The notes beneath the pieces are model-generated. The model made no database searches and was not told where the DNA came from. It saw nothing but the letters and a program-made list of their open reading frames with translations. A DNA stretch of 56,925 bases from Phycisphaeraceae bacterium (GTDB lineage: Bacteria > Planctomycetota > Phycisphaerae > Phycisphaerales > Phycisphaeraceae). Numbering within the stretch: the stretch's first letter is position 1; every line of letters starts with the position of its first letter. Position numbers and translations under genes: made by a program. Below are positions 18,769-26,890 of this stretch, piece after piece. The DNA lies in the NCBI GenBank assembly GCA_002704825.1, contig PAIY01000221.1:1-56925 (forward strand). The letters are read 5' to 3'.

Positions 18769-18820
18769 GCGCGGAGATGCGTATGGGGATCATCGTTGTG
18801 TATTCAGAGCATCAAATGCA

Positions 18821-19375
18821 TTAAGACATGCCATCGATTCGTTTACTTAATCCTTCATGAGCTTCTTCGCATGAGCTGTCATGGTGGAGCGCTGTTTCGT
18901 AGGTAGCTTTGGCTTTCTCAAGATCGCCATGCTCACGGTGATTCTCTGCGATATCGCAGTAGGTCAGCGCCAACTGAAAATGAGCGGGTTGGTTCTCGGG
19001 ATCGTGTTCCAAGGCTGTATTGAATGATGCCAAGGCAGCACCACAATCACCGTCACTGCGTTGACTGATGCCAAGGTTGATGTACCACGCAGGCTGTGGA
19101 TCACCGAGTTCGATGGACCGGGCGAACAATGTCACTGCTTCTGCATAGCGCTCAAGACGATGGAGGATCAGCCCCTTGAGATGATGAGCAAAAGGATCAT
19201 CGGTGTTGGCAGCAAGGTGTTGGTCCACCAGTTCCATAGCCATGTCCAACTCCCCTGCCTGCATCATGCCCAATGCCTCGGTTAACGGTGTCAAAGGCAT
19301 GGACGGCTGCGACTTGGATGGGAACAACGGCTTGCGCGGAGCTTTGATTTTACGTTTGGTTTTCTTGCGACTCAC
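18821..19375 (-). CDS. TPR protein with lysine-rich N terminus
   Basis: A 184-residue protein. A basic head (MSRKKTKRKIKAPRK) is followed by three to four TPR units from about residue 35: GELDMAMELVDQHLAANTDDPFAHHLKGLI, then RYAEAVTLFARSIELGDPQPAWYINLG, then DCGAALASFNTALEHDPENQPAHFQLAL, and a final longer pair. The start is a GTG at 19375 with no obvious ribosome binding site; the basic head argues for it over an internal Met. It lies downstream of flagellin on the same strand but is separated by a terminator and a structured region. No specific function is readable. Confidence 0.75.
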   Translation of the reverse strand: MSRKKTKRKIKAPRKPLFPSKSQPSMPLTPLTEALGMMQAGELDMAMELVDQHLAANTDDPFAHHLKGLILHRLERYAEAVTLFARSIELGDPQPAWYINLGISQRSDGDCGAALASFNTALEHDPENQPAHFQLALTYCDIAENHREHGDLEKAKATYETALHHDSSCEEAHEGLSKRIDGMS

Positions 19376-19424
19376 AATGTATTTGTCGGTTCAATGCGTG
19401 AGTGACATCCTGTTTTTTTTTGTA

Positions 19425-19436
19425 TGTGATATCACA
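19425..19436. promoter_or_regulatory. TGTGATATCACA palindrome upstream of the TPR gene
   Basis: A perfect 12-base palindrome about 50 bases upstream of the TPR start codon, possibly an operator. The TGTGA and TCACA halves recall Crp sites, but the two-base spacing does not match the six-base Crp spacing. Confidence 0.3.
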
Positions 19437-19440
19437 ACAA

Positions 19441-19522
19441 AAAGCCGTGTTGCTCCTGCGACACGGGTTGCATCACTGAGATTTCGTCAAGGCAACCCGT
19501 GACTCGGGAAAGTCACGGCTTT
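19441..19522 (-). other. structured leader-like element with alternative hairpins
   Basis: The outer arms AAAGCCGTG (19441-19449) and CACGGCTTT (19514-19522) enclose perfect inner arms CACGGGTTGC (19462-19471) and GCAACCCGTG (19492-19501). Two competing local hairpins also form: CCGTGT with ACACGG (19445-19466) and CCGTGACT with AGTCACGG (19497-19518). Read on the minus strand, the CCGTGT/ACACGG hairpin is followed by CTTTTTG, like a terminator, 65 bases before the TPR gene. It may be a regulatory RNA or another nested palindrome. I recognise no riboswitch class. Confidence 0.4.
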
Positions 19523-19576
19523 TGAGGAAAGCTTTGTCAGTGAATAAAAATGGTTGCGTGAAACGTCGAAAAATAA

Positions 19577-19609
19577 AAAAACGCCCAGGTCGGTGAACCT
19601 GAGCGTTTT
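19577..19609 (-). terminator. Rho-independent terminator of flagellin
   Basis: On the minus strand, AAAACGCTCAGGT and ACCTGGGCGTTTT (one G-T pair) form a 13-base stem followed by a T-rich tail, about 45 bases after the flagellin stop codon. Confidence 0.85.
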
Positions 19610-19654
19610 GGAGGATTATCATTTTTGCGCGATTGGTGTTCAATCTTGCGCGGT

Positions 19655-21124
19655 TTACTGCAGCAGGGAGAGTACGCTCTGCGAGGTGTTGTTGGCCAAA
19701 GCCAGGACTGAGGTGCCTGCACTGACCAGAACCTGTGAACGTGTGAGTTCTGCAGTTTCTTTTGCAAAGTCCGTATCGCGGACACGGCTTTCGCTGGCGG
19801 TGAGGTTTTCCAACGCGATGGACTGACTGTTGTACGTCGTGTCCAGCGTATTGCGTTCGAAGGCACCGAGTCGACCACGCAGCACCGCAATCTGGTCAAT
19901 GGCTTCTTCGACAATCATGGAAGCTTCGGCCTGTTGACCTGCAACCAGTGAGTTTTCACCACCTGATGCCACCGAATTGAGGAAGCCGACGGTCTGATTA
20001 CCCAGGTGACTGGCTGCCACCGAGCCGATACCAAAGCCCACGCGTTGCGAGGTGTCGATGGATGGTCCGATCTGGAAGTCGGCACCGCCGCCGATGATGG
20101 TGTACTCGGTGGTTCCCAGCGTTTGCGAGGCCAGTCGGGTGAGTGTCATCTCGAGATTGACGGTCTGAGACCGCAAACTGATGGTTTCACCGTCGCCCAA
20201 AGCCAGGTTACCGTTGACCAACGCCAGGACATCTTCACCGGTATCACGCAGCACCGGTGCACCGCCCTGTGAATCAAAGGTCTGGAAGAAAGCGCCAGAT
20301 GAGCTATCGAGTTTACGCACACTGACAAAGGCATCCGAACCCACAGTCTGTGAGTTGAGTACCATCCCCGAAGTCGGGTCCAGTGGATCGACCAGGTAAG
20401 CTGAGACGCCAGTGGCATCGGCAACCTGGTTGATGTTGAAGACGACAGCTGAAAGCGGTGTACCGGAGGCAACTGAAATCACCTGGACACCGGTTGGGCC
20501 TGTGACTTCAAATGAGACACTGGAAAGGAATGTTCCGGGGTTAAGCGGATTCCCACCACCTGAGATGAACAGCTGCGCGGTTTCTGCCGAGGCGATGACT
20601 TCAACGGTCATGGGGATGGTTTCTGCCGTCCCCCAGTTGACTGAGGAAATCTTCACATCGTTGATGACCGCCGGGTCAACGCCTGAGGTGATGTATTCCA
20701 GGTTGCCGTTAAGCAGTTTGAGTCCAGCAAAGGTTGTCGAGTTAGAGATTCGCGTGATGGAGTCGATGGCCGAGTCGATTTGCAACTGGTTGGCCTCGAT
20801 TTCCTCCTGGCTGAATCCGCCGGTATTCGCGGCTTCGACAATCAGTGCCTGGATATCAATGAGCAGATTCGAGATTTCCGAAAGCGACGCTTCGGTTGTT
20901 GCGATCACGTTGGACGCACGCTCGATGTTGCTCATTGCCTGCTCGGTAGCGGAGATTTCCGACCTTAATCGTTCGGAAACGATCAAGCCGGCCGGGTTAT
21001 CCGCACCGCGGTTGATGCTCAGTCCTGTACTTAGCCGCTGGAGGCTTGTTTCCAAACCTCTATTGCTCTTGGCCAAGTTTTGCTGAGCGACAAGTGATCC
21101 GATGTTTGTATTAATTCTAGTCAT
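19655..21124 (-). CDS. fliC: flagellin
   Basis: A 489-residue filament subunit. The conserved N-terminal D0/D1 region reads INTNIGSLVAQQNLAKS...LQRLSTGLSINRGADNPAGLIVSE, and the C-terminal D1/D0 region includes RLGAFERNTLDTTYNSQ...ASESRVRDTDFAKETAELTRSQVL and ends NTSQSVLSLLQ. The variable middle (about 170-350) forms the surface domains. Start chosen at ATG 21124, preceded by AAGGAGG; the frame is open upstream but that part would be leader. The leader contains two hairpins with GGA loops that look like CsrA sites, one holding the ribosome binding site. It is the last gene of the cluster after csrA and fliW and has its own terminator. Confidence 0.97.
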   Translation of the reverse strand: MTRINTNIGSLVAQQNLAKSNRGLETSLQRLSTGLSINRGADNPAGLIVSERLRSEISATEQAMSNIERASNVIATTEASLSEISNLLIDIQALIVEAANTGGFSQEEIEANQLQIDSAIDSITRISNSTTFAGLKLLNGNLEYITSGVDPAVINDVKISSVNWGTAETIPMTVEVIASAETAQLFISGGGNPLNPGTFLSSVSFEVTGPTGVQVISVASGTPLSAVVFNINQVADATGVSAYLVDPLDPTSGMVLNSQTVGSDAFVSVRKLDSSSGAFFQTFDSQGGAPVLRDTGEDVLALVNGNLALGDGETISLRSQTVNLEMTLTRLASQTLGTTEYTIIGGGADFQIGPSIDTSQRVGFGIGSVAASHLGNQTVGFLNSVASGGENSLVAGQQAEASMIVEEAIDQIAVLRGRLGAFERNTLDTTYNSQSIALENLTASESRVRDTDFAKETAELTRSQVLVSAGTSVLALANNTSQSVLSLLQ

Positions 21125-21144
21125 GACAATCCTCCTTGATTGTC
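21125..21144 (-). promoter_or_regulatory. predicted CsrA-binding hairpin sequestering the flagellin Shine-Dalgarno
   Basis: On the minus strand GACAATC, AAGGAG, GATTGTC form a perfect seven-base stem with the ribosome binding site in the six-base loop. The hairpin directly abuts the ATG at 21124. GGA in a hairpin loop is the hallmark of CsrA targets. Confidence 0.7.
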
Positions 21145-21171
21145 GTGATCGAGACACGACGAAACGATATG

Positions 21172-21192
21172 AACTGTACTATCCTGACAGTT
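21172..21192 (-). promoter_or_regulatory. second predicted CsrA-binding hairpin in the flagellin leader
   Basis: On the minus strand the arms AACTGT and ACAGTT enclose the loop CAGGATAGT. The loop matches the CsrA consensus core CARGGAU closely, with GGA unpaired. It lies about 47 bases upstream of the start-codon hairpin, a distance compatible with one CsrA dimer bridging both. Confidence 0.6.
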
Positions 21193-21278
21193 ATGTTTTG
21201 TTGTGTGGTCACGTTTCATCGCTTTTTCCTATTCCTGCCTTGTGATATACGATCTGTCATCTCCAAGGCAACGTTAAT

Positions 21279-21548
21279 CTATTTCTTCTGAGTGCCAGGT
21301 AAGGTTCCTGGGGCCTTACCCATCTTCCTCAGGTTTTGGTTGGCGACGTTTAAATCATCCACTTGTACATGGCTTGCCTGGGTATTCTCAGCCTTGATCG
21401 CTTCGTAGACCTCCTTGCGGTGGACTTGAATGGATCTCGGTGCGTTGATCCCCAAACGGACCTTGTCACCACGGATGTCGACGACGGTGATTTCTATCTC
21501 GTCGCCGATCATGATTGTTTCGTCGCGCTGACGCGAGAGCACCAGCAT
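21279..21548 (-). CDS. csrA: carbon storage regulator, translational repressor
   Basis: An 89-residue RNA-binding dimer subunit. The start [33 protein letters not shown] matches CsrA throughout. Leu4, Arg6 and Arg44 (in [10 protein letters not shown]), the RNA-contact residues of the family, are present. A hydrophilic C-terminal tail makes it longer than the usual 60-75 residues. It lies between fliW and fliC, the arrangement in which FliW binds CsrA until flagellin displaces it. GAAGGAG lies just upstream of ATG 21548. Its own leader carries a GGA-loop hairpin, suggesting autorepression. Confidence 0.97.
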   Translation of the reverse strand: MLVLSRQRDETIMIGDEIEITVVDIRGDKVRLGINAPRSIQVHRKEVYEAIKAENTQASHVQVDDLNVANQNLRKMGKAPGTLPGTQKK

Positions 21549-21606
21549 GAAACAGGCTCCTTCCGTGGGCCTTGGCAGTCAGCTTACGTCACTGCCCGCC
21601 TGGTTA

Positions 21607-21626
21607 CCGATGCCTCCGTGCATCGG
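21607..21626 (-). promoter_or_regulatory. predicted CsrA-binding hairpin in the csrA leader
   Basis: On the minus strand CCGATGC, ACGGAG, GCATCGG form a perfect seven-base stem whose loop matches the CANGGANG core of CsrA targets. It is about 60 bases upstream of the csrA start. A weaker AGGC/GCCT stem also encloses the ribosome binding site GGAAGGA. Confidence 0.55.
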
Positions 21627-21663
21627 GGTACTACTTGAACACTTCACAACCGGCTTAATGGTC

Positions 21664-22110
21664 TTAAGCCGACATCGCTTCCACCGGGCTTCCCAATTCC
21701 ACCAGGGGCACCCTTGTCGTAAACCTTCGATCAGAGAGCACCAACTGCTCACCGACCTTGGTCGCCACGTTGATCACCAGCGGTCCCTGCAGGTTGCCGG
21801 TGAGCATGCGATCGACCTTGTTGACGATCACAAAGACCTGTGCACTGGACAGTGAGGCAATACCCAGTTCGCGCATCTGGTCCTGTTTGATCGGAACCTT
21901 GTACGTGGGGACAAACAGGCTCGGGTCGGTGACCACAAATGCCAGGTCCGGCGTCTGGGTCGATTGAAGCCAGAGAAAGTAGCTGTCTTCGCCCGGCTCA
22001 ATGAGCACATAGCGGGTGTAACTGGGGAAGCCCAGCAAACCCTTGGGAAAGACGATGACGCGAGAGTCATCCACTTCCACTTGTCCGAATCTCGTTGTGT
22101 TTACGATCAT
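21664..22110 (-). CDS. fliW: flagellar assembly factor FliW
   Basis: A 148-residue protein. The family opening MIVNTTRFGQVEVDDSRVIVFPKGLLGFPSYTRYVLI is followed by FLWLQSTQTPDLAFVVTDPSLF and the conserved VFVIVN...NLQGPLVIN...GEQLVLSDRRFTTRVPL. FliW binds either flagellin or CsrA; when flagellin is exported it captures CsrA and frees flagellin translation. Start at 22110 fits the family length and has AGAAGGA about 10 bases upstream; a longer form from 22173 (AGGGAAG site) is possible. The 115-base gap to csrA holds the csrA leader hairpin. Confidence 0.95.
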   Translation of the reverse strand: MIVNTTRFGQVEVDDSRVIVFPKGLLGFPSYTRYVLIEPGEDSYFLWLQSTQTPDLAFVVTDPSLFVPTYKVPIKQDQMRELGIASLSSAQVFVIVNKVDRMLTGNLQGPLVINVATKVGEQLVLSDRRFTTRVPLVELGSPVEAMSA

Positions 22111-22268
22111 TTGACTGATCCTTCTCTTAACGCGGTCTTCCATCCTGGATTGTTCAGCAGGTGTCGTTTCCATTTTCTTCCCTGCTGGAGCTGGCTTCCT
22201 GCCACCTCATTTTTTCAAGCATCTTCCAGGTCGACCGAAGACCTCTCAGATGCGCAATTTCTGCCGAA

Positions 22269-24230
22269 TCAGGCCAAAAAGTCCAACAAGCTCATCTGCA
22301 AATTTTGCGCTCCTACGCTCAAACTTGCCTGAAGTTGGTATTGGAGATTCTGGTATTTCAAAATAAGCTCCGTTAAATCTCCGCCCTGTAGCTCATTTAG
22401 CAGACTGGTCTCTGAAATACCCAGTTCTGACGAGCGATTCAGGGCTTCTTCGGCCCGTGTCGTGCGAACGCCGATCGTTGCACGCACCTGGGTGACTGAA
22501 TCAGAGTCACCATCCAACTTACCTGCAGCAAGCGAGATGCCACGCGAGTTATTTTGCAGCAAATTTTCTTTTAAATTGATCAAATGTGTGAAAATGCTGT
22601 CCACCTGAACCGTGGCCACATCTTCACCCGTCATCTCCGATTCGTCCTTGAGGTTCCCGGCAATGCCAAGGTCTTCGGCGGCGGTGGAGAGGTTGATGCT
22701 GGTGATCTTGAAATCCTCTGCCCCGAATGTGCCGTCCTCAATCACCAGGCCGTTGCCTTCGGAAGCAAAACCGATGTTCAGGTCCGCCCCGTCTCCGGGT
22801 AACCCCACACTCAAGCCAAGGTCTTCAGCGGCGGTGGTGATTGCAGCGATCACATCTTCAATCGTCGCTGCTTCGTCGAGGTTCACACTGATCAGTGATC
22901 CGTCGTGAAGCTGGATTTCGATATCATCCTGTGCTGCCGTCCGTCCGACACCGATGCCGTTGTTGAGGCTTGAAAGTTTGGTACTGTTATTGAAAGTCCG
23001 CAGACCCAGGTCGGATGCGGTGGTCCCGCCGTCGACTTCACCGATGGACAGGTTAATGCCTGAGACCTCGGTGACCATGTTCAGGCCGGTGCCGTCAGGT
23101 TTGATCTGCATGTGAACACCCATGTGAAGTCCGTCGATGACGTTCATGACATCCTGGATATTCTCAGCTTCGGAGAAGTCGGCGATCTTGGTGACCGCGC
23201 CCTGGGTGATCGACAGACCACTGTCCCAATCGATGCCAATGTCCAACGCGTCGAGCGGGGTGCGGGCGGTGAGTTTGACCTGCACGTCGGCGCCGGTGAC
23301 GGTTTCGTCGTTGGCATAAAGGTCGATCCCAAGGTCCTCGGCAACAACACCGCCGGGGAAGTCGGAAATGGTGATCTCATGGCCGCTGTCTGCGGTGAGT
23401 TCAAAGCCGTCGTCACTGATGTTGATCGTGCCGGCGGTCGGGTCAATGTTGTCGATGGCATTCTGGATGCGAAGGATCACATCGTTGAACGTCCGGGCGG
23501 TACCCAGATCAACGGTGGTCTTGGTGCCATCAACGTCCAGTTGCAGTGATCCAAGGCGGATGCCGTTGCTGGTTGCACCTTCAGCGTCTTTAAGGCGCGT
23601 TGCGGGTGTCGCAGCGGGGTCCAGATCCAGATCACCGTAGACGTAGCCTAAAGCATTGAAGGCTTCCAGGCCGTTGGAGTTGTAGGCGACTTCGTCAGAG
23701 AGACCGGTTTCGGCGATCAGGTTGGATTCGGCACCGACGTAGCGGATACCACCCATGAATTCGACGAAGGCTTCGTTGCCACTGTTGGAATTGCCGTTAA
23801 ACAGGCCGATATCGAGGACCTTGCGGTTAACGATATCCAGAAGTGCGCTAAGCTGTGCATCCACGACGGAAGCTTCCGCCTGGCGAGTTTCCTCGTCGGA
23901 GACAATACCGATCTGGCTTAACGCAAGGCTGTGTGCTTCGATGGAAATGGTCGAAACGTCGGCCATGGCCTGGTCGACGTTATCAAGCATCGTGGAGATG
24001 TAATCGAGATTGTTTTCGTGCTGACCGCGCGCTTCCATCTGCTGCATGACCAGTAAAATGGCGGAGGTCAGTGTCGGCGCGTCAGAGGGCTTGTTGACCT
24101 GCTGGCCATTGGTGATGGCATTCTGCGACTGAGCTAATTCGCTTTGAATCTGACGCAGCCGATACATCAGCTGGTTAGAGCCTTGCATCGTGCTTGTGCG
24201 TGTATAGCTGCTTGATTGGATGCTACTCAT
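22269..24230 (-). CDS. flgL: flagellar hook-filament junction protein FlgL
   Basis: A 653-residue hook-associated protein 3. The N-terminal flagellin-like helix (MYRLRQIQSELAQSQNAITNGQQVNKPSDAP...ENNLDYISTMLDNVDQAM) and the C-terminal helix (LNELQGGDLTELILKYQNLQYQLQASLSVGAQNLQMSLLDFL) are typical. Between them are several hook-IN-type modules, each ending in an (A/S)(E/D)DLG(I/L) motif, for example near 310, 420 and 565. This makes it roughly twice as long as the E. coli protein. The start has no strong ribosome binding site but lies 17 bases after flgK. It should cap the hook together with FlgK. Confidence 0.93.
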   Translation of the reverse strand: MSSIQSSSYTRTSTMQGSNQLMYRLRQIQSELAQSQNAITNGQQVNKPSDAPTLTSAILLVMQQMEARGQHENNLDYISTMLDNVDQAMADVSTISIEAHSLALSQIGIVSDEETRQAEASVVDAQLSALLDIVNRKVLDIGLFNGNSNSGNEAFVEFMGGIRYVGAESNLIAETGLSDEVAYNSNGLEAFNALGYVYGDLDLDPAATPATRLKDAEGATSNGIRLGSLQLDVDGTKTTVDLGTARTFNDVILRIQNAIDNIDPTAGTINISDDGFELTADSGHEITISDFPGGVVAEDLGIDLYANDETVTGADVQVKLTARTPLDALDIGIDWDSGLSITQGAVTKIADFSEAENIQDVMNVIDGLHMGVHMQIKPDGTGLNMVTEVSGINLSIGEVDGGTTASDLGLRTFNNSTKLSSLNNGIGVGRTAAQDDIEIQLHDGSLISVNLDEAATIEDVIAAITTAAEDLGLSVGLPGDGADLNIGFASEGNGLVIEDGTFGAEDFKITSINLSTAAEDLGIAGNLKDESEMTGEDVATVQVDSIFTHLINLKENLLQNNSRGISLAAGKLDGDSDSVTQVRATIGVRTTRAEEALNRSSELGISETSLLNELQGGDLTELILKYQNLQYQLQASLSVGAQNLQMSLLDFLA

Positions 24231-24247
24231 GGCTTATCCATTCGTCC

Positions 24248-25948
24248 TTAGAGCAACTGAAGCAAAGTCTGCATCATCTCATTAACCACATTCAAAAATC
24301 GGGCGCTGCCCGAATACGCTTGTTGGAAGCTGATCAAATTGATGGCTTCCTCGTCGGCATTCACGCCGCTGATGGCCTGCTGCTGGGCATCGAGATTGGC
24401 TGAGACGATCTGATCCGCCTCGTATTCACTCTCTGCCTGGCCGATGCGAGCCGCAAATTCTTCGACGTGACGGTTCCACATTTCCGTCAGACTGATACCA
24501 CCAAGATTGTCCAGTTCCTGAGTCCGCAGTCCGGCAATGGCCAGCGCGTTGGTGTTGCCACCATCGACGTGGTTCTGAGTCACCGCCAAAAGGTTCGTGT
24601 TGTTTTCCAGCACACTGTTAATGCTGATATCCGACGCCGAAGACCCGGTGAAATACGTGTTGATCCCAGCCGTTGCCAGGAAACCGGTGGCGTCATCGCT
24701 GAACGTCACTTCGTACTGCTCGTCGGAGGTTTGAATCATCAAACGACCATTGGGCGTCAGCGACGCACTGAGATTGGGGATGTTGTTAAGCTGATTCATC
24801 ACATCATCAAGCGACGAATCAGCACCAATGCCGTCCAGATCGATGTCAATGGTGTAGCTGTTCTGCTGCCCGGTCTGGGTCTGGGTGAGATTGACCTGGA
24901 AGCTGCCATGCTCGATTTCAAACGGCAAAAAGGCTTCGCCGGAGTTAAGCACCGCGGAGGAATCAGCAAACTGCTGCGTTCCTGTGACCGAGGTGAAACC
25001 TTCGGTGCCCTGACCTTGGGTATGAAGCTTGTTCACTTCGTAAATCAGGGTGTTGGCAAAGGCGTCCAATTCGTCGATCGCACCGTTGACATGCTCTTCG
25101 CGAGCGTCGATGAAGCCCTTGATCGTGCCGGACTGAGCGAGCAGTGGTGAACCGTCGGAACCGAGAACCAGTTGCATCTCAATGTCATCACCGGCTTCGT
25201 TCTTTTCAAGCTCGATGCCACGGTTGGTACCGTTGAGAATCAGCGGGATGGAGCCGACGAAGACGTCGATCTTGCCATCGTTCTGCTCGACGGTTGAGAT
25301 ATTCATGTATTGGCTCAGATCCGCCAGCAGACGATCACGTTCATCACGCAGGTCGTTTGCAGAGCCGGTCCCGCCGTCCACGCGTGCGATTTGCATGTTG
25401 ATCGTTGCCAGCGAATTGAGAATATCGTTGGCAGAATCGACCGATGCCTGGAGTTGTTCGTCGACCTGATCGCGCAAATCGATCATATTGGAGCGCAAAT
25501 CCTGCACGAAGGATGAAAGTTTATCGCCCTGCTGGATGACCAATGTTCGCTTGGACGGATCATCAGGCGTGTTGGCCAGTTCACTCCATGCATCGAAGAA
25601 CTCCGAGAGATTCGTCGACAGGTCCACGTCGGTGAATTCGTTTTCCAATGCTTCAAGCTGATTGAGGACATCGACCTCGGTCTTGGAGCTTGAACCGTTG
25701 GAGATGGCCGAACGGATACGTGCTTCGAGGGCTTCGGAGATATTGCGGGTGATGGATTCAACGGTGACACCTTGGCCGAGGGTGATGTAACGGGAGATTT
25801 GATCACCGTTGGCAGTACTCAGGGAGACGGTCTGGCGGTGATAGCCGGGCGTATTGATATTGGCCAGGTTGTTACCTGCCACTTCCAATGCGGTCTGGCT
25901 GGCCAGAATGCCTGATCTTCCGATTTGTAATGCGCTGCTGAGTGTCAT
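24248..25948 (-). CDS. flgK: flagellar hook-associated protein FlgK
   Basis: A 566-residue hook-filament junction protein. The N-terminal rod/hook motif ALQIGRSGILASQTALEVAGNNLANINTPGYHRQTVSL and the C-terminal EEAINLISFQQAYSGSARFLNVVNEMMQTLLQLL are diagnostic. The FlgK-specific central region (VDGGTGSANDLRDERDRLLADLSQYMNI) is present. Length is typical. It lies 20 bases after flgN, which encodes its export chaperone, and 17 bases before flgL, as in many flagellar operons. Confidence 0.95.
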   Translation of the reverse strand: MTLSSALQIGRSGILASQTALEVAGNNLANINTPGYHRQTVSLSTANGDQISRYITLGQGVTVESITRNISEALEARIRSAISNGSSSKTEVDVLNQLEALENEFTDVDLSTNLSEFFDAWSELANTPDDPSKRTLVIQQGDKLSSFVQDLRSNMIDLRDQVDEQLQASVDSANDILNSLATINMQIARVDGGTGSANDLRDERDRLLADLSQYMNISTVEQNDGKIDVFVGSIPLILNGTNRGIELEKNEAGDDIEMQLVLGSDGSPLLAQSGTIKGFIDAREEHVNGAIDELDAFANTLIYEVNKLHTQGQGTEGFTSVTGTQQFADSSAVLNSGEAFLPFEIEHGSFQVNLTQTQTGQQNSYTIDIDLDGIGADSSLDDVMNQLNNIPNLSASLTPNGRLMIQTSDEQYEVTFSDDATGFLATAGINTYFTGSSASDISINSVLENNTNLLAVTQNHVDGGNTNALAIAGLRTQELDNLGGISLTEMWNRHVEEFAARIGQAESEYEADQIVSANLDAQQQAISGVNADEEAINLISFQQAYSGSARFLNVVNEMMQTLLQLL

Positions 25949-25968
25949 CGTCTTATCTCACATCGCCC

Positions 25969-26484
25969 TCAGGCGGTCATGCTGAAAGTGCTGATCCGTG
26001 CGTTATTGGTTGAGGCCTGGCCACGAGCCGAGTACGCCGAGGAGCCGGTGCAGGCGGAGGTGACCTTCTGCATCATGCCGGTCATGTGCTTGACCAACTG
26101 CATGGTGGCCTGCTGGGTCGACTGTGTCTTGGCCTGGGTTTCCTTCATTTTCTGGGCTAACTGGTGACGGAAGACCAGCAGGCGACCCCGCCACGGTTCG
26201 GGCAAACGGTCTGCCAGTTCCAACAGTTTGTACGGCTGCTTGGCGGACGGTTCGACGAGCAAGGTGATATCTGCCACAAGTTGCAGGCGATTTTTTTCCA
26301 TGTCGCTGATCTTGCGCAACTGGTCATTTTCCAGCTTGCAGAGATTGCCCACCTGCTCATGTTTGGCTTCACGCATCGCCGCCCGCTTCTGCTCCATCAG
26401 ATCCGACAGATACGTATGGGCCTGGAGCATGTCCTGAAGACTGCGTTCTAGTGTTCCAAGTTGTTTTTCAAGTTGTTTATCCAT
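25969..26484 (-). CDS. flgN: FlgN-type flagellar export chaperone
   Basis: A 171-residue, mostly helical cytoplasmic protein. It starts MDKQLEKQLGTLERSLQDMLQAHTYLSDLMEQKRAAMREAKHEQVGNLCKLENDQLRKISDMEKNR, the coiled-coil pattern of the FlgN family, and has a Ser/Ala-rich tail. FlgN binds FlgK and FlgL before export, and both genes follow directly. The start overlaps the flgJ stop by 8 bases, indicating translational coupling. Sequence conservation in this family is weak, so the name rests partly on position. Confidence 0.82.
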   Translation of the reverse strand: MDKQLEKQLGTLERSLQDMLQAHTYLSDLMEQKRAAMREAKHEQVGNLCKLENDQLRKISDMEKNRLQLVADITLLVEPSAKQPYKLLELADRLPEPWRGRLLVFRHQLAQKMKETQAKTQSTQQATMQLVKHMTGMMQKVTSACTGSSAYSARGQASTNNARISTFSMTA

Positions 26485-26884
26485 GGAGATTGAGCTCCTT
26501 ACCTGTGATCTTCGCGTCCGTTTGGCCGGTCATCTTGCGGTAAATTGCGTCGACGATCGGGAAATTGGATTTAGCCACCATGCGGTCAGCCAACTCGGTA
26601 TCCAGTTGGCTGCCAAAGGCGTCTTCCGTGAAACCGCCGTGAAATAACTCACTTTTGAGTGAACTCTCACGAATCTGAGCCAGCATCGGCAGGATCAATG
26701 CACTGGAGACCAACTGCTGGGCCGCCTCACGGATTTCGCGTTTCTGCTCATCCGAGAAATTCGCTGCCTTGCCCGTCCCCGGGCGATTGAGCATCGAGGC
26801 AAAGTCGCCGTGCTGTGACTGTTTGGCAGCATCGGTGATCTGTGCTTGGGAAAGGCTCAAGTTGGAAATCGCTGACATTTGCAT
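26477..26884 (-). CDS. flgJ: FlgJ-type rod-binding protein, no muramidase domain
   Basis: A 135-residue protein corresponding to the N-terminal rod-binding half of FlgJ. The core REAAQQLVSSALILPMLAQIRES...FHGGFTEDAFGSQLDTELADRMV matches the family. The C-terminal peptidoglycan hydrolase domain of enterobacterial FlgJ is absent, as in many non-enteric bacteria, so wall opening needs a separate enzyme. It starts 6 bases after flgI. An in-frame ATG at 26878 is an alternative start. Confidence 0.88.
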   Translation of the reverse strand: MQMSAISNLSLSQAQITDAAKQSQHGDFASMLNRPGTGKAANFSDEQKREIREAAQQLVSSALILPMLAQIRESSLKSELFHGGFTEDAFGSQLDTELADRMVAKSNFPIVDAIYRKMTGQTDAKITGKELNLHG

Positions 26885-26890
26885 GGCTTG

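Noticed and set aside
21195..21275. Sigma-28 promoter for flagellin
   Set aside because: Only a weak GCGATGAA word is visible with no matching TAAA at the right distance, so I do not call it.
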